The notes beneath the pieces are model-generated. The model had not been told where the DNA came from and ran no database searches. It was given only the letters and a program-made list of their open reading frames with translations. The position numbers and the translations under genes were made by a program. Below, piece after piece: positions 30,940-43,900 of a stretch of 64,000 bases of DNA. This DNA comes from Leptobrachium leishanense (lineage: Eukaryota; Chordata; Amphibia; Anura; Megophryidae). The stretch's first letter is position 1; the number at the start of each line of letters is the position of its first letter. Location: NCBI GenBank assembly GCA_009667805.1, contig CM019064.1:386074049-386138048 (forward strand), written 5' to 3'.

Positions 30940-33571
30940 TTCGACGCACCTGGTCTGACCCCACCGGGTCATACCGGGGAAGTCGGTGCTCCCAGGCCCA
31001 TAGTCAGTCTGGGGAGGCCGGGTCACCAGGCCTCTCCATTTGGCCTTGCGGCCGTGCCAGCCTGGTCGGGACCCCATGTCCTGAGAGTGTCCCCGGCTGG
31101 GCGAGAAGACACGCCTCTGGGCCGAAGGGCCTCCGGTGCCCCCCCCAGGATTGTCACTCACCTGGGGAACCCGGGTGCTAACTGCACACGCCCCAGGTGC
31201 CCAGGTCAGCCGTGGGACAGGACCGTGGCGGGGTAAGGCTCCCGAGCCCAAAGGTTGCAAAAATGGGCAGAGGCCAGCGGCGCTCTGCCCCGTTGCCAGC
31301 TCTTCCACTGGAGGGCCAGGTACGGACACGGCAACTGAAGGAACCACAAGAGCCAGACCTGGCTGCTCCTCCAGCCAGCTGGAAGGGAGAATCACAGAAT
31401 GCAACAGCAGTCGCCCAGGGTCATCCACGCTCTGCCCCTCGGGGCGAATTGGGCGGAACGGGCAGAGGCCAGCGGCTCTCTGCCCTGGCGTCAGCTCTTC
31501 TGCTGGTTGACCGGGTACGGAAACGGCAACCGGGAGGACAAACGAGGTCAAACCCGGCTGCTCTCCCTGGCCGCCGACGAGGGGACTGAACCGCTGCCGC
31601 GGCAGTCGTACAGGGTCATCCTCGCGCTGCCCCTCGAGGCGAACCGAGAGGGATGGGCAGAGGCCAGCGGCGCTCTGCCCCGTAGCCAGCTCATCAGCTG
31701 GGCGAGGATCTCCCTGCGGGAGGATGGTTTCTTCACCCCCCGGGGCGATCAATGGTTGCGCGCAACCCGTCCCGGGGGAACCATCCGTCTGCTCCTCCGG
31801 GCAGACTTTGAGTAGTGGGCAGAGGCCAGCGGCGCTCTGCCCCGTAGCCAGCTCTTCCGCTGGTGAGAGATCTCCCTGGCGAAGGATGGTTGCTTCACCC
31901 CCGGGACAACCAAGGGTTGCGCACAACCCATCCCGGGGGAACCATCTGTCTGCCCCTCCTGGCAGACTTTGGGCAATGGGCAGAGGCCAGCAGCACTCTG
32001 CCCCGTAGCCAGCTCTTCCGCTGGTTGGAGATCTCCTTGGGGAAGGATGGTTGCTTCACCCCCCGGGACAACCAAGGGTTGCGCACAACCCATCCCGGGG
32101 GAACCATCTGTCTGCCCCTCCTGGCAGACCTTGGGCAATGGGCAGAGGCCAGCAGCACTCTGCCCCGTAGCCAGCTCTTCCGCTGGTTGGAGATCTCCTT
32201 GGGGAAGGATGGTCACTTCACCCCGGGGCAATTGACGGTTGCGCACAACCCATCCGGGGGAACCATCCGTCTCCTCCCCCGCTGGACCCGTGGCCTCGGC
32301 CACCCTGTCCTCTTGCGGGGTGAGGGGGGTAACTTCCTCAGACGACCCCCCCACGGGCACCCATGAGTCCGCCTCGGCTTCCCATAGGTCCCAAACCTGG
32401 GGACTGTCGACTTCCTCCGCCGACCCGTCCCACCACGGGGAGCTCAGGCTCGACTGCGGAACGCCGTCCAACAGTCTCCGATAAGCCACCTCGAGCTCCC
32501 ACTCTCGCTCAGCCAGGGACTCCAGCTCCTCAAACACTGAGTCCCTGCTGTCTGACGGGATTTCCAATTTCCGCCGCTCCAGGATGTCCTCCATCCGTTC
32601 CTCGGTCTCTTCTCCAAAATCGGGGTCGGCGGCCATGCCCTCGTAGAGCAGTCCTGTGCCTCCGTAGCGAGGCCCTGCAACGGAACTGCCTCCCAACGGC
32701 CGTTACTGCCGGAGCAGTTAGCCACCGGAGCGCGCGGTACGCGGCGTCCAGTGCGACCTCCTCCTGCACCAAACTCCAGAGCTCGTCCTCCCACCCTTCT
32801 GGGGCCCGGTCCTGCAGGAACGCTGCTCGCACAGCGTACTGCTCCCGGTAGACGTCGGCGTCGGAGGAATGTCCACGTCATGGCAGTCCGCTCATGGTCC
32901 AGGGCCTCGTACCACAGCTCCTCTGTGGACTCCTGGTCCTGCTCCAGGCCCTCCTGCAGCTCTCTGGCCAGCACGACCTTCACGTCGGCGTAGGTGCCAG
33001 CGCAGGAGCACCGCTCCTCAGTGGGGAAGGTGGCGTCCTCAGATGCAGCTCCAGGCGGGCTGTGAGTCTCCATCCGAGGGTCGCTGGGATGAGTGATGTC
33101 CTCAGTACAGGCTCCAGGCAAGCTGAGAGTCCCGCAAGCGTCGTCACTGGGGGTTGTGGATTCCCAGGGTGAAGCTCCAGACGAGCTGTGAGTCTCGACC
33201 CAGGGTTCCACGGGGTAGGGTTCGGGGTCATTGTACTCAGCCACTGCTCCGCGGAGCTCTGCCAACCGCAGCTGGTGCTGGCGTTCCTTCTCCAGCTCAA
33301 CTCCCCGGTAGAACTTCCGAATCACCTCACATCGGTCCTCTGTCGTCGGGGCATCTCCAAGCAGGGCGATCCGGCGCCGCACCTCTCTGAGATCAGCGCC
33401 TTCCTCCACCTCTGCGTAGACAGGGCTGGGGACGGGCGTCGTCGCCTCGTCCTGATCCATCCTGGTCAGCTCCTTGATCAGGGTCTTGCGTTTCTTGTTA
33501 CCCGGCGTTCCTCCCCGGTTCTCCAACATCCCACGCAGGGTGTCCCGGTTGTAGGGGTTGTACACCGCCAT
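30940..33571 (-). pseudogene. Gag-like protein of the LTR retrotransposon, frameshifted
   Basis: The frame starts at the ATG at 33571, 33 bp inside the primer site (MAVYNPYNRDTLRGMLENRG). Residues about 9-37 (LRGMLENRGGTPGNKKRK, then LIKELTRMD) look like a SAP-type helix-extended-helix. An acidic middle follows. The reading frame changes near 32880, near 32700 and near 31900: related sequence continues in another frame each time, so the gene is broken at least three times. The C-terminal half consists of tandem units with the core ELATGQSAAGLCP. No zinc knuckle and no pol motifs are seen. In LTR elements the gag product forms the particle; here function is inferred from position only. Confidence 0.6.
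31265..32270 (-). repeat. Coding tandem repeats of 162 and 195 bp
   Basis: Six copies of the marker GGGCAGAGGCCAGC start at 31265, 31460, 31655, 31817, 31978 and 32140. The spacings are 195, 195, 162, 161 and 162 bp. All but one are multiples of three, and the 161-bp spacing coincides with one of the frameshifts. Confidence 0.92.
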
Positions 33572-33603
33572 GGCGTAGGTCTCCTAGGGGCCTGCAGAGA
33601 GCG

Positions 33604-33621
33604 ATCCCACCGCTGCCACCA
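33604..33621 (-). promoter_or_regulatory. Primer binding site, tRNA-Leu
   Basis: The plus strand reads ATCCCACCGCTGCCACCA, the 3' end of a vertebrate tRNA-Leu (AAG type) including CCA. So the minus-strand RNA pairs with that tRNA over 18 nt. One base separates it from the LTR. Confidence 0.92.
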
Positions 33622-33622
33622 G

Positions 33623-34706
33623 TATGACGGAATGGGATGTTGTTCCGCCTGCGGGTGTGCTCAATCTGCGTGACCCCTTCGCTTACCGCTGGCCCGACTA
33701 CCGAGTGACGCGCACTCGGCGTCTCGTGCGGCCTGGCGTGACCCTGGGGAAGGGTTAGCGGGCGGTGGAGGGGACCCCTGCCTAGAACCAGCCGACCACT
33801 GAGCCATACGGCACTCAGCGTCCCGAGCAGCTGGTTCACTGACCTTGCGGGTGTGGGACGTCCGTGGAGATCGGATCTGCCAGCCGCGGAGGAATCTTCG
33901 GTTCGATGTGGGAAACGTTTCGGATCTTGCGGGAAACGTTTCCGATCGCGGTGCGGGTAACTTTTCGGATCTCGGTGAACGACTTTTCGGATCGGACCAG
34001 GGCGGAAGGAATCTTCGGATCTGCCGGGATGGGCGAGGGATTCGGATCGCACCGCAATCCCTCGCAATACCGAAGCGCGGTACGCGGCCGCGCCCTTCGG
34101 TTCGGATCTCTGAATTTCCCCGATCGAATCTTCGGATGTAGCGCCGCTGCCCTGATGCTCGATGCAGGGTCAGCGCGCTCGATTCGGATCGGATGGGCAC
34201 CGTATTCTGAGGCCGCGGGGGACACTCAGATCCGAAATACGGCGGAGAATCAAGCCACACCAGACACAGCTGAATGTACTGCAGGAACTGCCTTTATTGT
34301 TTACATTACAGACTTTTATTACTTCTCATTATAATTAGAATACAATGGGACTCCTTGCCCGCCCTCCCGGGACCCATTGGCCACCATCCTTCAGGGAGTC
34401 GCCAATTCGGACCGGATGGTCCGAATCGGCCATTTTGCGATCCGAACCGGATGGTTCGGATCGGCCATTTTCCGAATCGAAATTCCAACTGCGCCACAAG
34501 AATCGGAAAATGGCGGCGAGCAAGGCAAACAAAGGGAAAAATACATCACACCATAATCAACGGGGAACACTTTATTACACCACACCACACAATGTCACAT
34601 CTAAATAAAATAACGAAAACAAGGTGCGTGCCACCACACCCAAGTGTCCATGTCACCACTGTCACTGCGCCGCCCCTGGCTGAGGGTGCTGGGCCATCCC
34701 GTGACA
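33623..34706 (-). repeat. 5' LTR
   Basis: Carries the transcription start region in element orientation, with AATAAA on the minus strand at 34293-34298 and an AT-rich ATTATAATGAG upstream. All translated windows inside it are identical to those in the other LTR. Confidence 0.93.
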
Positions 34707-34779
34707 CGACTGTACATGGTTCTGACTCAGATCAGAACCATGGACAGACGCCGATGGTGAAACCCATATTATCGATCTA

Positions 34780-36401
<1,622 letters not shown>

Positions 36402-36431
36402 TATTTCTTCATATCAGCACCATGGATAATG

Positions 36432-37052
36432 TGGCACACGTCCGTGTTAGTGGTTTTCCGTTCTTGCCTTAGGCTAGGGTCAGACGAATGCATTTTTCGC
36501 ATCATCCATAAAAAATTGCGTCCAAACGCATGGACAAACTTTTTCACGGAATACACGATAGCGGTCATACGATGCGCAATTACGGCCGTGATTTTTTACG
36601 GATCCAAACCAGGAAACTTTGGGTGTCTGGACGTTATGTAGGCCGGACATGAGCAGCGTCTGACGTCTCCTAATCACGCACACACGCCGCTATGCGGACG
36701 CAGCGCACTCTGTACATCAGTACTAGCGGTTCGATGTTCTTGCGAAGATGCGTTCGTTTGCTGCTTGCGTTGCACGACCGAACTTTCGTGCGGCTGTACT
36801 TCGTGTGTGGGCCTGCGTTGGACGTCATTTGCTGCTACCACGGCTGTAATAAAGTGTGGCTAAACGCACGTTCACACTGCATTCGTCTGACCCCAGCCTA
36901 ACTTACGTCCGTTTGCCACGTGCGTTGTGCATGCGCAGTTCGGTGCGGACGCACTTAGTGTGTGGGTCTCTATTGCTCATGATTCTATGCTACGACGGAC
37001 GTTAAACTGTGGGCAACATGGACGGGATCACTGCGTTCGTCTGACACGGGCC
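36432..37052 (-). mobile_element. S2 Harbinger-type MITE, truncated and split by S1
   Basis: Left remnant 36432-36471 (CACGTCCGTGTTAGTGG, GTTCTTGCC) and right part 36899-37052 (ACGTCCGTTTGCCACGTGCG ... CGTCTGACACGGGCC) join as in the uninterrupted copy at 25711 read in reverse. The far end is missing. Confidence 0.75.
36472..36898 (-). mobile_element. S1 Harbinger MITE (427 bp)
   Basis: Ends GGCTAGGGTCAGACGAATGC and, inverted, GGCTGGGGTCAGACGAATGC. Flanks TTA on the left and TAA on the right. Reverse orientation relative to the complete element. Confidence 0.92.
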
Positions 37053-37059
37053 ATAGGAT

Positions 37060-37803
37060 TTCCTTTACATAAAGATATTATCACGGGTGAAAAGAGTGAA
37101 CCATACACCTAGAAGTATTTTAAAAATAAATATATTTGTTGGAACGCACTCACTTTCTGTGTGTACATACAAAACCAAAAAGCCCTTTTATTGCCCTAAT
37201 TTACTTCATTGTGCCCCGGTGACCTTTACGCATTTCTGAGTACATGAAAGGTATGTGGAGAGAGGTGAAGGGGCTCCTGGCGCAGGTTCAGACCTGCACA
37301 GTTAATGGAGATGTGTGAGGTATTCCATCAGCCCTCATAACACAGCTATGTGAGAATGACAAAGGGCTAACGTTGCTCATACGTCTCATGATTTTAGCCT
37401 CCTGTGTTGTGGGAAGCTGACCATAAAACCTTTGCTGAGTTTCTTTCTCAGTAAGCCCCGTAACAGCAGCGAGCCTGTCGTTTCTCCCTTGGGTGGGGAT
37501 CGGCTTGTTGGGCGGTGAGCGGCGTGCAGGGTGGGGCTGGACAAAGCTCGGTGTGAAGCACAGGATTTTGCTTGCATGACGTTTTTTCTTCATAGTAATT
37601 AAAGCTCATTCAGTTGCATTCTGTCCCACCCAAAGCTTGGCGGAGATTTCGCACAGAAAGGCAGGCAGCTATACACGCCCGATTCCTTCCCAGGCTAGTT
37701 GTGCTTCAAGCGTTTACATGATTTATGCCTGATACGTCCTGACCAGGCCTACCTTTGCGATCTTCACTGCACTCACAAAATGTAGATGCGGTTTGGAGTT
37801 TCT
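37060..37803. other. No recognisable gene or repeat
   Basis: Nothing supported. Confidence 0.45.
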
Positions 37804-37811
37804 GTGCAGAA

Positions 37812-38074
37812 TAGGGTCGCCAGATCGGCCATGTTTTCCTGGACACATATAATTTATTCCTACTGATGGGCAGTGCATGAAAAATGCCACTCCGCAGCAT
37901 GTATTATCCATACGCTGCAGGTAAATCAAAAATGAATTGACAGATGACATGTCTTGATTTTCTTCCTGCCGTTTTTTAATAATACATGCTGCAGGGCAGC
38001 ACTTTTCCCCTATGCTTCCCTGAGCATGAAATATTAACATGTGTCAGGAAAATGTGGCCAATCTGGCAAGCCTA
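37812..38074. mobile_element. H2 hAT-type MITE
   Basis: 263 bp, ends TAGGGTCGCCAGATCGGCC and, inverted, TAGGCTTGCCAGATTGGCC. Perfect 8-bp duplication GTGCAGAA (37804-37811 and 38075-38082). This copy fixes the family's boundaries. Confidence 0.93.
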
Positions 38075-38095
38075 GTGCAGAAACATATCTTTTAA

Positions 38096-38447
38096 GGCTG
38101 GTGTCAGATGAGCGTTTTTAAGAGCAGAAGGAACGTCCGTGAGAGTGGACTTCCTTCCACTCTGATGCCCAATTGCCCATCTGACAACCATCTGGCCACC
38201 TCACTGACCGTAGTTAGTGCACTCAGTGCTGCAAGGCTCAATCCTCCTATAGTGGATCACTCTTTGCAACCCCGAACGCTCGTCCTAGCGCTTCGACGGG
38301 GAAGCTTGTAACACGGTTGCAGCACGGCCACTGTCACATGCGCAATTCGTGTGTGCGCAACAGCGTGTGGCCAGCCTTGTCGCAGCGTCACAATGCCGGA
38401 AGGCACGTCAGTACGGGCCCACATAGTACGCTTGACTGGCACAAGCC
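38096..38447. mobile_element. S4 Harbinger-type MITE
   Basis: Ends GGCTGGTGTCAGATGAGCG and, inverted, GGCTTGTGCCAGTCAAGCG; TTAA to the left and TTAT to the right. Same body as 18778. Confidence 0.82.
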
Positions 38448-38454
38448 TTATGTA

Positions 38455-38805
38455 TTGAATGAGATGGGGGGGGGGTCATATCCACTCAGATTTCTCCAAA
38501 AACATGTCCGCAGTCTGTGTCTAGGATATAAAACCTCTAATATGGGTATGGTAAATGCTTTGGTATAAGCCCCAAACTTACTGAATTCCCTCCAATTTAT
38601 ATGTCATAAAGGGTAAGGGCTGTAACTGAGCTTCCTGACCTGTAGTGGTTTATATACATTATATCTCTGCACTTCAGTACAGCGATATGCACTATCCTCC
38701 CAAATTTTCTGTGATTCCTACACTAATGGATGAGACAGGGATGATGTAGCTGTCAAACACCGGCCACCAGATGTTTCTGGACTACAACTTCCATGATTCC
38801 CTGAC
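38455..38805. other. No gene; a G run and an H3-like scrap
   Basis: A run of nine G at 38467-38475. About 38752-38800 resembles an H3 hAT end (CTACAACTTCCATGATTCC). Confidence 0.4.
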
Positions 38806-38814
38806 CATCTATTG

Positions 38815-38952
38815 CAGTGAAACCCTGGTCCTCAAGTACAGACCGAATGCTGCAATCACTGAGCAGCAAATCATATCACCTGTGCTGAGCTTCAGATATC
38901 TGGCAAACCTGGCCTGTGAGGGGGACTTGAGGGCCAGGTTTGGGAGCCACTG
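38815..38952. mobile_element. H1 hAT-type MITE
   Basis: Ends CAGTGAAACCCTGGTCC and, inverted, CAGTGGCTCCCAAACCTGG. Flanks ATCTATTG and TTCTATTG match at 7 of 8 bases. It carries the family marker AATCACTGAGCAGCAAATCA. Confidence 0.88.
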
Positions 38953-38961
38953 TTCTATTGC

Positions 38962-39525
38962 ATTGAATAAATTCTGAGCATCAACATCTGAGGAGCTCAA
39001 TTTGACAGCCCTGCTGTAGCAGCCTCAATATTGTGATTTTAGGTTTTTTTCCCCCATTTGCTGGCAGTGATTGAATCTTCTGTGTTTGAACCTTAAAAAT
39101 AGATATTGGTATTCAATCAAGGCAGTTCCAGAAGCCATTGTGAAACTATGACGCACGCTGACAATAGGTAATGGCGGTACGGTGGCACCAGTGGCAGGCG
39201 TTGTGAGATAATGGTGCAATGAGGTCCCTGGTAGCGTCCGCATACAATCACAATGCAGGAACTCATTCTTTTATCCTGTATATATGTGGCTCTATAGCAG
39301 AACACCAGGATCCATTGGCAAAACAAGTAAGTTAATAAAAGAACAAGAAAAAAGGAAAATCTTAACTTTGCAGCTTAACAGTCAAATTGATCGAGTGGGA
39401 AATACTTCAAGAAGTGGACAGTAACAATCATGTTGTAGCCATCATTTTGACTTTTTTAGTGTTTTGTAGGATAAACATTCATGATGGAGCAATTTCATTC
39501 CGGTAAATATTAATTATTTAATATT
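38962..39525. other. No recognisable gene or repeat
   Basis: Nothing supported. Confidence 0.4.
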
Positions 39526-39529
39526 AAAT

Positions 39530-39768
39530 ATTTTGGTCACCAAATGAGAGAGAAGGACTCACTGGAGAAGAGCCTAATGTTGGGAAAGATTGAAGGCAAT
39601 GAATAAGGGGACGACAGAGAATGAGGCTGGATGGAGTCACTGAAGCAGTAGGCTTGAGCTTAAAAGGACTCCTGAAGATGGTAGAGGACAGGAAGGCCTG
39701 GAGGAACGTTGTCCATGGGGTCGCGACAGGTAGGACGCGACTTCGCAACTAACAACAACAAAATATTA
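39530..39768 (+). mobile_element. RTE/BovB-like LINE 3' end
   Basis: The sequence CTGGAGAAGAGCCTAATG, GGGACGACAGAGAATGAGG, GGACAGGAAGGCCTGG, GTCCATGGGGTCGCGACAGG, TAGGACGCGACTTCGCAAC and the final (AAC)n follow, in order, the C-terminal coding end and tail of RTE/BovB-type LINEs as I remember them. 5'-truncated with several frame breaks. Identification is by recall of the family's tail, without alignment. Confidence 0.6.
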
Positions 39769-39769
39769 A

Positions 39770-40435
39770 TATTGCATTCTTTTCCATTTAGGAAAATAGA
39801 TGTTGACGACGCGAAAACACCATTTGGTATGTTAAAGCAAAGTACGTGGATACTTATGTACATCTAGTATACCTCGCTTCATATTGATTACATGCCTCTC
39901 CCACCTCAGGATCTGCTGCAGCGCACCTTATTCTTTTCGCAGATCAGTAGTCCTTTGTGTGTGCTCGTGTCCTCAATTAAATTATACATACTGTAGGTGC
40001 TTTTCGCCTGTCTAGGCTGGTGTGGAGTCGGGTGTGTCTGTGCTTTTTTGTGAGTGCATGTTATCCATACTTCTTTCGCCAAATAGTTGTACGGCTCAGA
40101 CATTGTGTGCAGAGCTATTGAATAGCTGTATACCCTGGCATTGAGATGTACAGGGTAAAACCTATGACTTGTTTTTAATGGAAACTAATGAATGATACAA
40201 AGCATGCCAGTTCCACATTTCCAATTCACAATTGATGATTGGTATTAAATGATCTCTGTAGCGCTGCATTGTTTGTCCTCCGTTTGCCAGGCCGCTAAGC
40301 CTAACATTTTGGCAAGATTCTCTGAATTACTATCTTGTATATCTTAAAGTGAACTCTGTAATTCAGTTTGCACCGTGAAGTGTTTTAGCTATTATCAGGA
40401 TTGTTTAAAAGATTTTCTTTTACTAGTATTCATCT
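39770..40435. other. No recognisable gene or repeat
   Basis: Nothing supported. Confidence 0.45.
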
Positions 40436-40439
40436 ACAG

Positions 40440-40945
40440 AAGTGGTTCCCGACTCTGACCCTTAAGTATCCCTAACAGGCCAGGTTTGCAGATATCTGAA
40501 CCACAACACAGGTTGCTGTTCAGTGATTGCAGGATTCAGTCTGATATTTCCTCAAGGTAATCCTTAAGGCTAGTGTCAGATGAGCACACCATGTGCGCCC
40601 ATACTGATGTGCCTCCCGGCGTCTGTCGCAGCGTTGTGACAGTACGATGGGGCCGGCCACACACTGTAGCGCACGCACTACAGCAGACGTGCTGTGTCCA
40701 TTTAGAAAGCCTCCCCGTCGAAGTGCTACGACGCACGTTGGACAGGGCTGCAAAGCGCGATCCTCCATAGGATCTTTGTAGCGCTGAGTGCCCTAAATGT
40801 GCTCAACGAGGTGGTCAGACAGGCGTCAGAGTGAAAGGAATAGCCACTCTCACGGATGTTCCTTCTGCACGTAAAAACGCTCGTCTTACACTAGTCTAAA
40901 ACCCGACCTGTCAGCAGAACTTGGGGACTGGGATAGGAACCACTG
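40440..40945. mobile_element. H1 hAT-type MITE split by an S4 MITE
   Basis: Left part 40440-40567 (AGTGGTTCCCGACTC, CAGTGATTGCAGGATTCAG) and right part 40897-40945 ending GGATAGGAACCACTG. Flanking ATCTACA occurs on both sides. The S4 insertion sits at its TTAA. Confidence 0.85.
40568..40896. mobile_element. S4 Harbinger-type MITE
   Basis: Ends GGCTAGTGTCAGATGAGC and a degenerate right end CGTCTTACACTAGTC; TAA on both sides. Body in reverse orientation relative to 18778. Confidence 0.85.
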
Positions 40946-40949
40946 ATCT

Positions 40950-43900
40950 ACACGATGACTCTGGCCTCCCACTTGACTGGACTTGACGCATCTATATTTT
41001 GAAAACACAAAACAGATACATATCAAAATATATATATCTCCTTGTAGAGACAATTATCTATGCAAACATATAAGTACAGACTCATGCAAATATTCTCATA
41101 GCAGCAGAGTTCAATGACGCTCAAGAAAGGCCCAAACATGTTTATCTGTTCTTTTTACTGACCCACTCATTTTCTTTCTCCTATTGCTGCTGCGTCAACA
41201 ATTTGGAATCACGACTGCAGGATGCAAATAAATCTATGTCAACCATTACCAGATAGATAACTGGTATTCTTTTTCCCACCAGAAAAAATCCATCTCTTGC
41301 AAATGCGTCCAGATAGGAAGATTAAACATTTCAACAGCAGAAAGAGAATAGATGCTAGACAGGAACAGATGGGGACTCCTAGAAGGTACACAGCACAGAG
41401 GAACACATTGAATTGGGGTATCCAGTCAAAGCAAGGTGTCACGACCCCTGCCTGGTGCCCCCAGCACTCCACGAAAAACCTGCCATTGCCGTGGCAAGAA
41501 GGGTAAATCTGAATGCCGGACAGCACCTTCATGAACTGCTCTACCAGTTTCCAGCCTTTGCTTACAGCACTGCAGGTCCAACAGGTGCCTACAATTACCT
41601 GACTGTGTTCACCTACTTAAAGGTGGAGCACCCAGAATGCAGTGCTTCTGCATTGGTTTTCAAGCCAAGCAGACTGTGATCCATTATCCTGTGTGTATCC
41701 TCTGCCATCCAGACACTGTATCCAAGTGCCCAGAATCCTGGTTTCCAGTTCCCAATGATCCTCAGCCTCCTTATATAAACTCTACAATCAAGAATCCAGT
41801 CAGCCCTTTTCCTGTCCTGCCTGTCTTGTATCCCCAGTACGTTTCCTACGTGTATCTGCCCTCTGTGTCTCCCTGTACCGTGTTTCCTCCATCCCTTTGT
41901 ATCCCCAGCCTTGCATATTCCTCTGGTCACCCTGATTCAAGTACTGCCCACCTCATTGCATTATCTGGACTCGTTTCTACCAGCACCCTTAATTAGCATG
42001 TCCATTACGAGTCTTGGGAACACCTGTGGTCACCTACAGGTTGATTAGCACGAAATCATGGACTAGATCTACAAAGGTTGGAAAGGCAAGGTAGAAAAAA
42101 TGCTAGCTGGACTTAGGTTTCTTCAAATGGACAGTGACATAAAAACTAATTTGTTGCCAGTTCTAGCAACATTTCACAACTGACCACAGCAGGCAATAGT
42201 CTGACTTTTCAGAATCCGAAATAGAGAAAGACACAGTAAATGTCTTCTTGTAGGTACCCAAAGTACTTAAAGGGACACTATTACTCACATAAACTGTAAT
42301 TAGATTACTTGTGCATTACAAATAAAACCACATTATAAAACACATGCTGCTGTGTTTTTCCTTTAGTTTGTTCCTTTAGTTGCATGGAAAAAGTTTTGTT
42401 TTTATCTCCTGTTTTCATTTTGTGGATTTTTCTCATGATTCAACATTTACCAAAATATGAGAAAATGTTTTACTGTACTGCTGTGGTTTAACAGTTAAAA
42501 AGGTGGAGGAGGGAACGTTTAGATAAGGCTGCAAGAGGTCTGATAGATTTCAATATCCCGACAGGGTCACATCTGTCAGGGGTCAAGCACGCTTACTTGC
42601 AGGACCCCCTCCCTCGTGTTCTAACCAGGCAGACTCTCATGCCTCTCTCTAGTCCTCAGACGAAGCTTCAGGCCTGAGACACGTAGAGAGCCTGCTTTCA
42701 TCCCCTAGAAATAAGACGAGGCTGTAAATCTGGAGGTTTTCAGGGTCAGAATGGAACTCTTTTAATTGGGGACAGCCACACATATTTATACGGTCAAACA
42801 TGGGTCATTTACAGACTCAAAACCTGACCCTAGAATGGAATAAACATTCGTTCAACAATCCTAGACAGACAGACAGGACAATGGCAATGGTGATGATAAA
42901 CATTACAGTCTAAAGACAACAGATAATGGGGCAGTGTCTGCCTGACAAAGAAAATTACTAAACTACTCATATCAACAGATATTGACACATTCCCGAGACA
43001 GGGTATGCTAGAAGGCTAACCCAATCAGCAGATAATAGATACACATGGACCATAACAATAGACAGACAATGACATTATTTTTACATAACACAGATTGCAC
43101 AAACGTTCTGACCACAGGAGAGAGGGCAAAACAATTAGAGAAGATCAGGCCTGCAACTCCCAAATATAACTCCAGGTCCATGCACCCCAAATCCAAAGTG
43201 ACTTACATTGCAAGGTCTATTGTCCTGCCTCTGCTACCTGAGATAATAGATGGCAGCTGAATGAGATAAGATAGGGATCTTAAAAGCCTTATCCAGCCTT
43301 ATCCAGAAACTGAATAAATGGTCCAGTGACATTTAGACGAACTGGCATTACCAATTTTTTTGCCTGTGCACTAGTCTAATAGATGCTAACACACACTTTC
43401 TTCTTTGTAACTGCTTGCAGGAACACACAACGGCTACAGGTTCTTATCGGAGTGTTCCTTTCATATGAAGAACTCAAGAAAGAATCGTATCCTGGCACGT
43501 TTTATTGCAAAGGGACAATATTGGTCATATGCGCATAGCTTCCTAAATGTCTGTGAAATAAGTGCATTCTCCCATTCTCGCTCTTATTTAGCTGGTTGTG
43601 ACATAACATAAAACTAAAGTATTGCACCATATGTAGAGCATTTTAAATGTCTAGTAAGACGATTGCAACATAGGGTGAGCATGGTGTTGGCCTCCAACAT
43701 TGGTACCTTTTTAAAGGTAGAACGATGTACCACAATGGTCACAATGATATATTCTGTATTTCTTGAAATAAATTCTTATGCTTCATTCTGCAATTTCAGC
43801 ATAATCTGAGAAACAATCCATTCTCACCATAGAACCTCATCAAACAATAAGAGATGCTCTGCAGGACTGAGAGAGAGATGAAAACGCACATCAATCAAAG

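Larger units (their letters stand above)
29838..34706 (-). mobile_element. LTR retrotransposon, non-autonomous, 4,869 bp
   Basis: Two 1,084-bp LTRs flank a 2.7-kb interior. A 5-bp duplication CGACT flanks it (29833-29837 and 34707-34711). On the minus strand, the primer site beside the right LTR pairs with tRNA-Leu and a polypurine tract lies beside the left LTR. The interior encodes a gag-like frame only; I see no protease, reverse transcriptase, RNase H or integrase, so mobility would need another element's enzymes. LTRs differ only by two 1-bp indels that I could see, which implies a recent insertion. The gag-like frame is broken. Gypsy-like affinity is likely from layout but not proven. 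Confidence 0.93.

Noticed and set aside
30489..31181. 230-codon plus-strand frame at the LTR/interior border
   Set aside because: Antisense to the retrotransposon, crosses the LTR end, and lacks any recognised domain.
31136..32851. Plus-strand frames of 124-167 codons over the LTR interior
   Set aside because: They are shadows of the minus-strand gag-like repeats; unit lengths that are multiples of three keep several frames open.
33604..33621. Possible tRNA-Leu gene 3' end
   Set aside because: Only 18 nt match, directly beside an LTR, in the position and direction of a primer binding site.
41430..41990. Host exon or gene in a 119-codon plus-strand frame
   Set aside because: C/T-rich low-complexity sequence without splice signals or domain; at most part of an unclassified LTR.
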